Assembly (NCBI RefSeq): GCF_002211765.1
Contig: NZ_CP022133.1
Span: forward strand, 744,001-808,000
DNA from: Idiomarina piscisalsi
GTDB taxonomy: Bacteria > Pseudomonadota > Gammaproteobacteria > Enterobacterales > Alteromonadaceae
Direction: 5' to 3'
Length of the DNA: 64,000 bases
Under the pieces are notes generated by a model. It was not told the origin of the DNA. It searched no databases and saw nothing but the letters and a program-made list of their open reading frames with translations. The first letter of the stretch is position 1, and the number at the start of each line of letters is the position of its first letter. A program made the translations under genes and the position numbers. Shown piece after piece: positions 9,191-21,890 of this stretch.

Positions 9191-9580
9191 ATGGCTAAAA
9201 CACCAACTCGTTCTCGCAAGCGCGTTAAAAAGCAAGTCGCCGATGGCATGGCTCACGTGCATGCATCTTTCAACAACACCATCATCACCATTACTGATCG
9301 CCAGGGTAACGCACTAGCGTGGGCTACCGCAGGTGGATCGGGTTTCCGTGGTTCACGGAAATCAACGCCGTTCGCAGCACAGGTTGCAGCAGAACGAGCA
9401 GGTGAAATGGCGAAGGAATACGGACTGAAAAACCTGGAAGTATTTGTGAATGGTCCAGGCCCAGGTCGTGAATCATCGATTCGTGCCCTGAACGCCGTTG
9501 GTTACAAAATCACAAATATTACCGATGTGACACCGATTCCTCACAACGGTTGTCGTCCGCCTAAGAAACGTCGCGTTTAA
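9191..9580 (+). CDS. rpsK: 30S ribosomal protein S11
   Basis: S11 is a platform protein near the Shine-Dalgarno/anti-Shine-Dalgarno duplex. The 129-residue length equals E. coli. The block [13 protein letters not shown] and the C-terminal [13 protein letters not shown] are nearly invariant in the family. It lies 12 bases after rpsM with a GGGG-ATTGAG leader. Confidence 0.98.
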   Translation: MAKTPTRSRKRVKKQVADGMAHVHASFNNTIITITDRQGNALAWATAGGSGFRGSRKSTPFAAQVAAERAGEMAKEYGLKNLEVFVNGPGPGRESSIRALNAVGYKITNITDVTPIPHNGCRPPKKRRV

Positions 9581-9608
9581 GGCGTGAATCGATAGTTGGA
9601 GAAAGATC

Positions 9609-10229
9609 ATGGCAAGATATTTGGGTCCTAAGCTCAAGCTGAGCCGTCGCGAAGGAACAGACTTGTTCCTTAAAAGCGGCGTTCGCGCAATCGATTCTAA
9701 ATGTAAGATCGAAACTGCACCAGGACAACACGGCGCGCGTCGCGGCCGTTTGTCAGACTACGGTGTTCAGTTGCGTGAGAAACAGAAAGTTCGTCGTATG
9801 TACGGCGTTCTGGAAAAGCAATTTCGTAACTACTATAAAGAAGCAGCTCGACTTAAAGGCAATACTGGTGAGAACCTGTTGCAATTGCTAGAACAGCGCT
9901 TAGATAACGTAGTTTATCGTATGGGTTTCGCGTCAACACGCGCTGAAGCTCGTCAATTGGTTAGTCACAAAGCAGTTGTTGTGAATGGCCAGGTAGTGAA
10001 TATTCCATCGTTCAAGGTTCGTCCTGAAGATGTCGTTTCTGTTCGCGAAAAAGCGAAAAAGCAGGCACGTATCGGAGCAGCACTGGAACTTGCAGAACAA
10101 CGTGAGAAGCCAGTCTGGATAGAAGTAGACAACAACAAAATGGAAGGTCAATTTAAACGTCTTCCAGAACGTAGTGACTTGTCTGCTGAAATAAACGAAC
10201 AGTTGATCGTAGAGCTTTACTCTAAGTAA
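9609..10229 (+). CDS. rpsD: 30S ribosomal protein S4
   Basis: S4 is a primary 16S rRNA-binding protein that starts assembly of the 30S body. In E. coli it also represses the alpha operon and has antitermination activity on rRNA. The 206-residue protein begins [16 protein letters not shown] and carries an S4 RNA-binding domain at about residues 95-155. Length equals E. coli. Confidence 0.98.
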   Translation: MARYLGPKLKLSRREGTDLFLKSGVRAIDSKCKIETAPGQHGARRGRLSDYGVQLREKQKVRRMYGVLEKQFRNYYKEAARLKGNTGENLLQLLEQRLDNVVYRMGFASTRAEARQLVSHKAVVVNGQVVNIPSFKVRPEDVVSVREKAKKQARIGAALELAEQREKPVWIEVDNNKMEGQFKRLPERSDLSAEINEQLIVELYSK

Positions 10230-10254
10230 GGCTTAAGCATAGAGAGAGGACACA

Positions 10255-11244
10255 ATGCAGGGTTCTGTTACCGAATTCCTAAAGCCGAGGTTAGTCGACA
10301 TCGAGCAAATTAGCCCGACTCATGCCAAGGTTACACTGGAGCCTCTGGAACGCGGCTTTGGTTATACACTGGGTAATGCGTTACGTCGCATTTTACTATC
10401 GTCAATGCCAGGTTGCGCAGTGACTGAAGTTGAAATCGACGGCGTGCTGCATGAATACAGCAGTAAAGAGGGTGTTCAAGAAGATGTCATCGAAATTTTG
10501 TTGAACCTGAAGGGGCTGGCTGTCAGCGTTGAAGGTAAAGACGAAGCTACGTTGACCTTGAATAAATCCGGAGCAGGTCCTGTAACAGCAGGCGATTTCA
10601 CTCACGATGGTGATGTAGAAATTGTTAATCCAGAGCACGTTATTTGTCACTTAACCGGTGACTATGAGCTTAACATGCGTGTTAAGGTCGAGCGTGGTCG
10701 CGGATACGTTCCTGCGGCATCACGTCAGTCAGCTGACGATGATGAGCGTCCAATCGGTCGTCTATTAGTAGACGCTTCGTTCAGCCCAGTAGAGCGCATC
10801 GCATATTCTGTTGACGCAGCTCGGGTTGAACAGCGTACTGACTTAGACAAGCTGGTTATCGAAATGGAAACCAATGGTACGTTGGATCCAGAAGAAGCGA
10901 TTAGACGTTCTGCCACAATTTTAGCAGAGCAGCTAGACGCTTTCGTTGAACTTCGAGACATCAGCGAGCCGGAACAAAAAGAAGAGAAGCCGGAGTTTGA
11001 TCCGATTCTTCTTCGTCCGGTCGACGACTTGGAATTGACTGTTCGGTCTGCGAACTGCTTGAAGGCAGAAGCGATTCAGTACATTGGTGACTTAGTACAA
11101 CGTACCGAGGTTGAGTTGTTGAAAACACCTAACCTAGGTAAAAAGTCGTTAACTGAGATTAAAGATGTGTTGGCATCACGTGGCTTGTCTCTGGGTATGC
11201 GCCTGGAGAATTGGCCACCAGCTAGCTTAATTGAGAACGACTAA
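10255..11244 (+). CDS. rpoA: RNA polymerase subunit alpha
   Basis: RpoA dimerises to nucleate assembly of beta and beta-prime, and its C-terminal domain binds UP elements and activators. The 329-residue length equals E. coli. The N-domain covers about residues 1-235. The C-domain has [10 protein letters not shown], matching the DNA-binding arginine 265 region, and ends [10 protein letters not shown]. The intact C-domain fits the A/T-rich UP-like stretch upstream of rrn P1 in this window. Confidence 0.98.
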   Translation: MQGSVTEFLKPRLVDIEQISPTHAKVTLEPLERGFGYTLGNALRRILLSSMPGCAVTEVEIDGVLHEYSSKEGVQEDVIEILLNLKGLAVSVEGKDEATLTLNKSGAGPVTAGDFTHDGDVEIVNPEHVICHLTGDYELNMRVKVERGRGYVPAASRQSADDDERPIGRLLVDASFSPVERIAYSVDAARVEQRTDLDKLVIEMETNGTLDPEEAIRRSATILAEQLDAFVELRDISEPEQKEEKPEFDPILLRPVDDLELTVRSANCLKAEAIQYIGDLVQRTEVELLKTPNLGKKSLTEIKDVLASRGLSLGMRLENWPPASLIEND

Positions 11245-11685
<441 letters not shown>

Positions 11686-11693
11686 ACTCATTA

Positions 11694-11724
11694 AAAAGGC
11701 CAGCTTAAAGCTGGCCTTTTTCTT
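11694..11724 (+). terminator. Rho-independent terminator of the alpha operon
   Basis: GGCCAGC-TTAAA-GCTGGCC forms a perfect stem flanked by an A-run on the left and TTTTTC-TTTTT on the right. The A and T flanks can extend the stem. It lies just after the rplQ stop and may also work in reverse for the convergent gene that ends at 11751. Confidence 0.93.
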
Positions 11725-11750
11725 TTTAATTCGTTTTAAAAAGCTTGTAG

Positions 11751-12539
11751 CTACTTATTATTATAGATTGCGGTTAATTCCCCTTTATCCAAGTGTCCTT
11801 TTTCAACAAGCCATTGTAACTTTTCCTGTTCAAGTCCAGAGCTTTTCGCTTCCAAAGCAAGTAATCGCCATTGTTCCTTAGAGATAGACGTTTTATCGTC
11901 ATTATTTCCTAAGCTATTAAAAAAGTTCTTAATACCTTCCAGGACATAGTCAGCAGATTCAGGTAATAATCTCAGTGTACCTATAACTGATGAGAGTAAG
12001 TTTTCTGATGAACTCTCGTGAGCCGTTCTTATTATTGATTCTGAATAAGAAGGATAATTTTGGAGAGTTAGGGTTATTAAACTGTCGGCTTTTTCCGGTG
12101 AATGTTTCATAGCCAAGGGTAGAATATCATCAATATACGCCGGTTCTGTTTCGATCGCGGTTTGAACTATCATTTCCACACTCTCAGGAAAATATTCCAA
12201 TGCTGTTTCGACTACGATATAGGTGACAGCCGGTTCAGCTTGAATAGCAGCTTTTATAATAGCCTTTTTCCGGTTTGGCTCAGTATCAAATGCAGCTGAC
12301 ACAATATAGGCGGCGTGTTCCGGGTAGTTATTAATGAGTATTCGTACCGTCCGCATTATCGATAAATTTTTATTAAGATGGTTTTCAATTATCGACGAAT
12401 AGGTTTTTAAAAGCTTAGCTTCTTTTATTGTCGATGACTGTTCTGAATTAGGTTCGGCAATTGATAATGACGGAAAGCCGGTTAGGGATATCCCCATAAT
12501 ACTTAGCGCAAGAATATAGTTATAGTAGTTACGGCGCAT
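11751..12539 (-). CDS. Exported protein with nine tandem 15-residue helical repeats, unknown function
   Basis: I do not recognise this 262-residue protein. Residues 1-28 form a signal peptide with a likely S-I-A cleavage site, so it is probably periplasmic or secreted. Residues 73-207 (11919-12323) are nine gap-free units of exactly 15 residues, eight starting with proline, approximate consensus P-E-s-a-x-x-I-I-x-x-A-i-x-x-e. Residues 58-72 look like a degenerate tenth unit. Residues 208-262 form a separate charged, probably helical tail. A strong AGGAGG site precedes the ATG at 12539. The gene is alone on its strand between the alpha operon and the rrn operon and is visibly more A/T-rich than its neighbours, which may point to acquisition. 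Confidence 0.8.
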   Translation of the reverse strand: MRRNYYNYILALSIMGISLTGFPSLSIAEPNSEQSSTIKEAKLLKTYSSIIENHLNKNLSIMRTVRILINNYPEHAAYIVSAAFDTEPNRKKAIIKAAIQAEPAVTYIVVETALEYFPESVEMIVQTAIETEPAYIDDILPLAMKHSPEKADSLITLTLQNYPSYSESIIRTAHESSSENLLSSVIGTLRLLPESADYVLEGIKNFFNSLGNNDDKTSISKEQWRLLALEAKSSGLEQEKLQWLVEKGHLDKGELTAIYNNK

Positions 12540-12677
12540 AGCTAGTTATTCCCCTCCTAATCCACTAACACGTCTATCATTTGAATCATAAACGTAGCGA
12601 TAGTTCAAATAATCATTAACATAAGAGATTAAAAAAACACCATTTATATCTTTTTTCCGGTTCATGTGAAAAAGATC

Positions 12678-12705
12678 TTGAAAGGTCCAAAAAGATCTCT
12701 ATAAT
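12678..12705 (+). promoter_or_regulatory. rrn P1 promoter
   Basis: TTGAAA (12678-12683), 16 bases, TATAAT (12700-12705). The short spacer and GC-rich discriminator TCGCCGCC are typical of rRNA P1 promoters under growth-rate and ppGpp control. The A/T-rich tract just upstream could bind the alpha C-terminal domain. Confidence 0.88.
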
Positions 12706-12790
12706 TCGCCGCCGTTGTCACGAGATACTCACTGAGTTGAGTCGGGCAACGGCGGTTTTGTCAGTCGGACAAAAAGTCCAGAAAAAGAGG

Positions 12791-12818
12791 TTGACGAAAT
12801 CATCGGGAAGTGTAGAAT
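12791..12818 (+). promoter_or_regulatory. rrn P2 promoter
   Basis: TTGACG (12791-12796), 16 bases, TAGAAT (12813-12818), followed by ACGCCTCCC, a discriminator like those of E. coli rrn promoters. It lies about 110 bases after P1, the usual tandem arrangement. Confidence 0.8.
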
Positions 12819-12844
12819 ACGCCTCCCTGCTTCGGAAGAAGCAA

Positions 12845-12856
12845 CGCTCTTTAACA
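12845..12856 (+). promoter_or_regulatory. boxA antitermination site (16S leader)
   Basis: CGCTCTTTAACA matches E. coli rrn boxA (TGCTCTTTAACA) at 11 of 12 bases. It recruits NusB/NusE and related factors to protect rRNA transcription from Rho. Confidence 0.85.
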
Positions 12857-12994
12857 ATACTATCAAGCCAAGCAAACTGTGTGGGCACTTGCAGAAGTTA
12901 CGCAAAACAGAAATATGTATTGCAACTTTTGAATGAGTGTTCAGCTACATTAAGTAGCAAAACGCGTAATTCATTGAGTTGATTGAACTACTTT

Positions 12995-14536
<1,542 letters not shown>

Positions 14537-14601
14537 CATTATTGCGAACGGACGTGAGTGCTCACACAGTTTGCAGGCTTGATATTAAAAGAGAAGAAAC
14601 T

Positions 14602-14678
<77 letters not shown>

Positions 14679-14761
14679 TTTTGAGCGTCTGGGCTGCGTT
14701 GGAAAGCCACTTGCATAGCAGGCTATGCGTCGTGCCTTCCCGTCTTGCCAGTCACTCAAAA
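14679..14761. repeat. Imperfect palindromic element between tRNA-Ile and tRNA-Ala
   Basis: The 83-base stretch starts TTTTGAG and ends CTCAAAA. Nested arms pair inside it: TCTGG with CCAG, GAAAG with CTTCC, and GCATAG with CTATGC around an AGG loop. The centre, TTGCATAGCAGGCTATGCGTCGTG in outline, resembles dispersed palindromic repeats seen in marine gammaproteobacteria; that likeness is from memory and the copy number is not known here. A further hairpin, ACCCC/GGGGT, follows at 14761-14776. It lengthens the tRNA-tRNA spacer to 115 bases. Confidence 0.6.
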
Positions 14762-14793
14762 CCCCTTGTCGGGGGTGGTCGAAAGCCCACAAC

Positions 14794-14869
14794 GGGGCCA
14801 TAGCTCAGCTGGGAGAGCGCCTGCCTTGCACGCAGGAGGTCAGCGGTTCGATCCCGCTTGGCTCCACCA
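14794..14869 (+). tRNA. tRNA-Ala (anticodon TGC)
   Basis: The 76-nt gene folds as acceptor GGGGCCA/TGGCTCC with one G-U pair, D-arm GCTC/GAGC, anticodon loop with TGC, T-loop TTCGATC and encoded CCA. Ile then Ala is the classic spacer pair of many rrn operons. Confidence 0.98.
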
Positions 14870-14939
14870 CTTCTTCTCTTGTAACCGTTAGCGTTAAGTG
14901 TTCTTGGTTAAGAATGTTTACCGGTAACTTTGTGTTACA

Positions 14940-14951
14940 CGCTCTTTAACA
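14940..14951 (+). promoter_or_regulatory. boxA antitermination site (16S-23S spacer)
   Basis: CGCTCTTTAACA is identical to the leader boxA at 12845-12856 and lies 136 bases before the 23S gene, the expected second boxA position. Confidence 0.85.
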
Positions 14952-15087
14952 ACATGGAAAGCTGATTGTAAATAAAGTAAGAAATGCCACTCTACTTGAA
15001 CAAACCGTAAGGTAGAGGCGTATCGAACTTGTGTACAGCGAGAACAAACAATCTTGGTCATGTATTCCAGACACCTTCGGGTTGTAT

Positions 15088-17971
<2,884 letters not shown>

Positions 17972-18077
17972 ACAACACCGAAGTTGTTTGAGACGTTACG
18001 CACAAGCGAGCGACTCTGCTAAGCGGCAAGAGAGTGGCAAATTAGTTAGAATCAGTTTTTTATGTTGTGACAGTTTA

Positions 18078-18196
18078 TGTCTGGCGGCCATAGCGGTGTG
18101 GCACCACCTGAATCCATCCCGAACTCAGAAGTGAAACACACCAGCGCCGATGGTAGTGTGGGGTCTCCCCATGTGAGAGTAGGTCACCGCCAGACT
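18078..18196 (+). rRNA. rrf: 5S ribosomal RNA
   Basis: About 119 nt. The terminal helix is GTCTGGCGG/CCGCCAGAC, and the internal CGAACTCAGAAGTGAAAC and CGCCGATGGTAGTGTGG blocks match E. coli 5S. It is the last gene of the operon and is followed 12 bases later by a terminator. Confidence 0.97.
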
Positions 18197-18208
18197 TCAA
18201 ATAAATAA

Positions 18209-18237
18209 CCCCGGTGCAGATGCATCGGGGTTTTTTA
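18209..18237 (+). terminator. Rho-independent terminator of the rRNA operon
   Basis: CCCCGGTGCA (18209-18218) pairs with TGCATCGGGG (18221-18230) over 10 bp with one G-U pair, followed by TTTTTTATTT. Confidence 0.93.
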
Positions 18238-18240
18238 TTT

Positions 18241-18515
18241 CTGGTGGTGGCCTACTGAGAGTAGGGTGAAGCGGGTCCCCGGTAAAGCCAACAATTTGGC
18301 TTTACCCCGCTGAACAGGTTGAGCTCTGCGAAACCTTGTCCAGACTTCAAATCGAAGAAGCCCTCAGCTGACGCTGGGGGCTTTTTTTATGCCTGCTCCT
18401 CTGCCTCTCGGTAGCCTGAGGCGACCACCTCACCCGCAATGCTAAGCCAGCCCAATGGCTTGCTCATGCTGAAAACCTTAACCAACTCAATTAATGTAAT
18501 GGCATTAAACCATAA
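18241..18515 (+). other. Gene-free region behind the rrn operon with partial 5S-end copy and hairpins
   Basis: No gene is seen. TGAGAGTAGG (18256-18265) and CCAGACTTCAAAT (18340-18352) repeat, in the same order, sequences of the 5S gene end (18174-18183 and 18190-18202), but 84 instead of 16 bases apart. Between them lies a perfect 11-bp hairpin, GGTAAAGCCAA/TTGGCTTTACC (18281-18306). This looks like a remnant of a second 5S/rrn end with an insertion. After 18393 I see nothing up to the tamB stop. Confidence 0.55.
18359..18389 (+). terminator. Second rho-independent terminator behind the rrn operon
   Basis: AGCCCTCAGC pairs with GCTGGGGGCT around TGAC (10 bp, one G-U), followed by seven T. 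It directly follows the partial 5S-end copy and probably came with it. It would back up the first terminator. Confidence 0.9.
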
Positions 18516-21500
18516 CTATTTCTCGATGGTGTATATCAGGTCTCCACCTTGACCTTCCGCATTAGAAACAGATTCGAAAATCAATTTGTCGGTAAGGCTA
18601 TAACGTAAGATGAAAGTTGAGGTTGGCTCTATTAAACCGATTCCGTACTTAATATATAAGTCTGGGGATAAATGCTTGCCGATATACAAAGATGTGTCGT
18701 TAACATCACTGGTTCGTGAATCGAGAGAGACTTCGTCTAAGTCAAAAGTTTCTTTCAATCCATCGGTTAAAAACTCGGTACTACGGCCGCCTACCAATAA
18801 AGCGGCTTGGAGTTCCAGATTGTTCACGTCGCCTTGGCTGGTAGGTGGTTTTCCGAAAAGAAGGTAGGACAGTATTGTGCTATCACTCATTGGTGGTGTA
18901 GAAAATAGGCTAAGCTCGGGCTGCTCAATACTGCCAGTAACGCGTGCCCCTATTTCCTCAGGTGGTTTTTGATTACTTGTCGAGGAGCTGATATTTCTAG
19001 TAACCCTGAGGTTTAATGAAGGGCTGCTTAAAGGAACGTCGTTAAATAGCAAGTCACCGCGCTCTATCGTTAGTTTTTGTCCATAAATTTCATATTGCCC
19101 GGACGTGACACCTATAGTTCCGTTCCCTCTTGCCGGAGAGTTAGGTTGTTGAGTAATGTTAAGGCTTCCTTGAATCTGACCAGCAAAGCCAAGCGCCTTA
19201 ACTCTTACGTTTTCTCCCAAAGAGACGGTTAAGTCAGTTTGGGTTTTGAATACAGACGTTTTTTTCTCTTCATTTTTCAACCGAACATCAGCAGATTCTG
19301 TTGTGGCTTGGTTAAGCTCTATGGGGGTTATGCGGGCTTTAGGGATATTTAATTTTCCATTTAAGCTTATCAGCTTTTTATCTAGGCTTACGGTTAGTTC
19401 CGGTGAGGCTTCTATAAGCAAATCCGGCGTATCGATAATAAGCAGATTGCTTCCATTAATGTCTAACTTGCCGAGCTGCTTAAATGCATCCAAGTGGCCA
19501 GTAATTTGCAATTTTCCGGAACCCACTTTTCCGTCAGCCTCCACCTTAAACTGACCTGAGTTTGCATCTGCTTGCAGAGTCCCAGTAACGTCGTTTAGCA
19601 TGGTGCCAGATTGCAGCACCACTATCTGATTCGCATTGAGTTGAACTTTTCCCGATGCTAGAGGGGTATCCACTGTTCCATCTATTGCTATGCGAGCAGA
19701 AGCCTTTCCGTTACCAATACTGACTTGTGGAAGCAATAGGTTAGCCAACTCCAGGCTGTCTGAGTCAAAGTCTAAAGTGCCGGATAGCTTACTACCTGCT
19801 TCCAAGCTGCCTGTCTCGACGTAACCATTTAGGTTTAGTCCAAGCTCATTAGCTTGAGCGATTACATTGGCTTGTAATCCTTGCTCTTTAGTTTTCGCAA
19901 CGAACTGTAATTTCTCTAAGGTTACGGTTTCTTCTGCAGTCGAAACTTTTGTGTTATTGGCATTTATTGATGCATTTAACTGGCTGAATGTCTTTGTTTC
20001 AATATCTACTGAACCTTCGATGTCGAGCTCCAGATCGCCTTGCAGTTTGTACAATGCCGAAGGTATGACTAAAGCTTGCAATGCATTTATAGGAGCAGAT
20101 TGAGCGTTAGCTTTAAAAGACAGCCAGCTTTTATCTTTGTCTAACTGAATACATAAAGGGGAGCTGATCTCCGCATAACCAATGCACAGGTCGTGTATTC
20201 TAAAATTAGCGTTTTTAGAACTGAGTGTTAAATCGGTAGGCTGGGTTAAATAAACTTTCTTATAACCTGTTTGCTTTAATTCGGCGGAATCGAGCCCTAT
20301 CGTAAACTCGGGTTGGTTTAACACACCATTAATGGTTCCGCGCGCTAAAGCAGTTCCTTGTAATTCTGATACCTGGCTTAATTGGTCAGATTGAAGCTCC
20401 CAGTTCAATGTTCGGCCTGAGCTCAATGCTCCGTTAATGTTAAACGATTGAGCTCCCCAATTTCCTTCCATGCTTTCGACAAATAGATAGGGGGCGGCGT
20501 AGCTCATTGAAACTTTGCTATTGACGTCATGACCTTCGTAAGTACCAGTCACATTGGCATTTAAAGAGATATCACGGCTCCAATCAATAGTTGCCTCTGC
20601 AGCTATCATGTTGTTATTTTGACTGAGCTTTAATGTGGTTAGATTGAGCGACTTGGAAGCAAGCTTAGCCTCACTGGTTAGCTTAAATGGTTGTGGTAAC
20701 AAGCCGTTAATATCGCTCGATAAACGAGCGGATAAATTATCGATAGCTCCACTAACTGTTAATTTACCGCATTCACTAATAATATCGCTGGGTTTGTATA
20801 AAACAGTATCCCATTGCGAAGTGACATCAATAACAGGGACGGAATCAAGGTGAACAATACTTCCGCTAATGAGCAATTCACCACGAATATCGTTATCTGA
20901 ACTCACGTTAAGAGAGTTAATTGTTAATGCATTAGACTCGTACGTTAAGCGTCCAGATATTGCTGCATTTCTTTGGTTTACGGTAACCGATAGGTCCGGA
21001 CTAAGAATGGCGCTGTTTAAACTCCCTTCCCCTGCAACGGCTCCGTTAAACACAAGGCTCAGGTCTCCTAAGTCAAAAGCCTTTAACCATGGGGTAAGGT
21101 TGCTTTCATTCCATTGACTGGTAACAGACCAGCTCAGCGCTTTGGCTGGTTGATGCAGAGTAGCTTCAAGGGAAGCATTCAGACTGTCACTAAGTTTCGT
21201 CTCAGTGACGAGCTTTCTTATATCCCCTTTAAATAGGCTGTTGATAGTGAGAGCGGGATAATCCGGCGAATGCAGCTCAATTTTAGTATTCAGTGAGCTT
21301 TTAAAAGGATATGACAGTAACGACTGCCCTCGAACGGATGCTGTTACATACTGGTGCGAAATATCTAAGTTTCTCAGAGTGACTCGACCACGCGTGTTTG
21401 CTTTAGCAGAAAGATTTACATCAAGCTTTTGAGCTGGAGCCTCAAAGAAAAAGAATAACGTGTCAGACACTGTTAGCCTCTGAATATCAATGGATAACGG

Positions 21501-21890
21501 AAGTTCTATTTTTATCTCATTGAGAGCGTTTGCTTGGTTATCGTTGTTGGGGGTAGCCTCTGTAGAGCGTAACCGGACTTCGCCGTGATCACTCTTAATA
21601 CGCTCTGCCGTAATAGAGCCTGATAATAACGCTAACGGCTGCCAATGGATTTTTAATGCTTCGGTTTGGTAAGCAAATGACTCGGACTCAACACGTAAGT
21701 TATTAAAGCTAAACTCGGTTAGTAGCTTGCCTCGAAACTGATCGTAACGAATATCTATTGGGGAGTAATGAATGGCCTTATCGACTACCCAACGGCTGCC
21801 CGTTTCGGTACCGAACAATGCGATCGCAACCGATGGTATTACAAAAAAAATGCCCAATATGATGCTTGCCAACCAACGATAAATCGTCAT
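18516..21890 (-). CDS. tamB: Translocation and assembly module subunit TamB
   Basis: TamB is an inner-membrane-anchored, periplasm-spanning AsmA-like protein that works with TamA in outer-membrane biogenesis, including phospholipid transport and assembly of some outer-membrane proteins. The 1124-residue protein has an N-terminal anchor helix at about residues 5-27. It then has a very long beta-rich body of repeated short strands, and a C-terminal DUF490 domain ending G-G-D-L-I-Y-T-I-E-K. E. coli TamB has 1259 residues. Its ATG overlaps the tamA stop by 4 bases (21887-21890), so the two are translationally coupled. Confidence 0.93.
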   Translation of the reverse strand: MTIYRWLASIILGIFFVIPSVAIALFGTETGSRWVVDKAIHYSPIDIRYDQFRGKLLTEFSFNNLRVESESFAYQTEALKIHWQPLALLSGSITAERIKSDHGEVRLRSTEATPNNDNQANALNEIKIELPLSIDIQRLTVSDTLFFFFEAPAQKLDVNLSAKANTRGRVTLRNLDISHQYVTASVRGQSLLSYPFKSSLNTKIELHSPDYPALTINSLFKGDIRKLVTETKLSDSLNASLEATLHQPAKALSWSVTSQWNESNLTPWLKAFDLGDLSLVFNGAVAGEGSLNSAILSPDLSVTVNQRNAAISGRLTYESNALTINSLNVSSDNDIRGELLISGSIVHLDSVPVIDVTSQWDTVLYKPSDIISECGKLTVSGAIDNLSARLSSDINGLLPQPFKLTSEAKLASKSLNLTTLKLSQNNNMIAAEATIDWSRDISLNANVTGTYEGHDVNSKVSMSYAAPYLFVESMEGNWGAQSFNINGALSSGRTLNWELQSDQLSQVSELQGTALARGTINGVLNQPEFTIGLDSAELKQTGYKKVYLTQPTDLTLSSKNANFRIHDLCIGYAEISSPLCIQLDKDKSWLSFKANAQSAPINALQALVIPSALYKLQGDLELDIEGSVDIETKTFSQLNASINANNTKVSTAEETVTLEKLQFVAKTKEQGLQANVIAQANELGLNLNGYVETGSLEAGSKLSGTLDFDSDSLELANLLLPQVSIGNGKASARIAIDGTVDTPLASGKVQLNANQIVVLQSGTMLNDVTGTLQADANSGQFKVEADGKVGSGKLQITGHLDAFKQLGKLDINGSNLLIIDTPDLLIEASPELTVSLDKKLISLNGKLNIPKARITPIELNQATTESADVRLKNEEKKTSVFKTQTDLTVSLGENVRVKALGFAGQIQGSLNITQQPNSPARGNGTIGVTSGQYEIYGQKLTIERGDLLFNDVPLSSPSLNLRVTRNISSSTSNQKPPEEIGARVTGSIEQPELSLFSTPPMSDSTILSYLLFGKPPTSQGDVNNLELQAALLVGGRSTEFLTDGLKETFDLDEVSLDSRTSDVNDTSLYIGKHLSPDLYIKYGIGLIEPTSTFILRYSLTDKLIFESVSNAEGQGGDLIYTIEK

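Larger units (their letters stand above)
12540..12994 (+). promoter_or_regulatory. rRNA operon promoter and leader region
   Basis: This gene-free stretch holds the control region of the rrn operon. 12600-12657 is A/T-rich with A and T tracts, fitting UP elements. P1 is at 12678-12705, P2 at 12791-12818, boxA at 12845-12856, and the 5' arm of the pre-16S processing stem at 12872-12892 (pairs with 14554-14574 over 21 bp including G-U pairs). No real gene is seen; the 81-codon open frame over the leader has no family signature. Confidence 0.85.

Noticed and set aside
12737..12982. 81-residue open frame in the rrn leader
   Set aside because: It spans P2, boxA and the processing stem of the rRNA operon, so it is untranslated leader.
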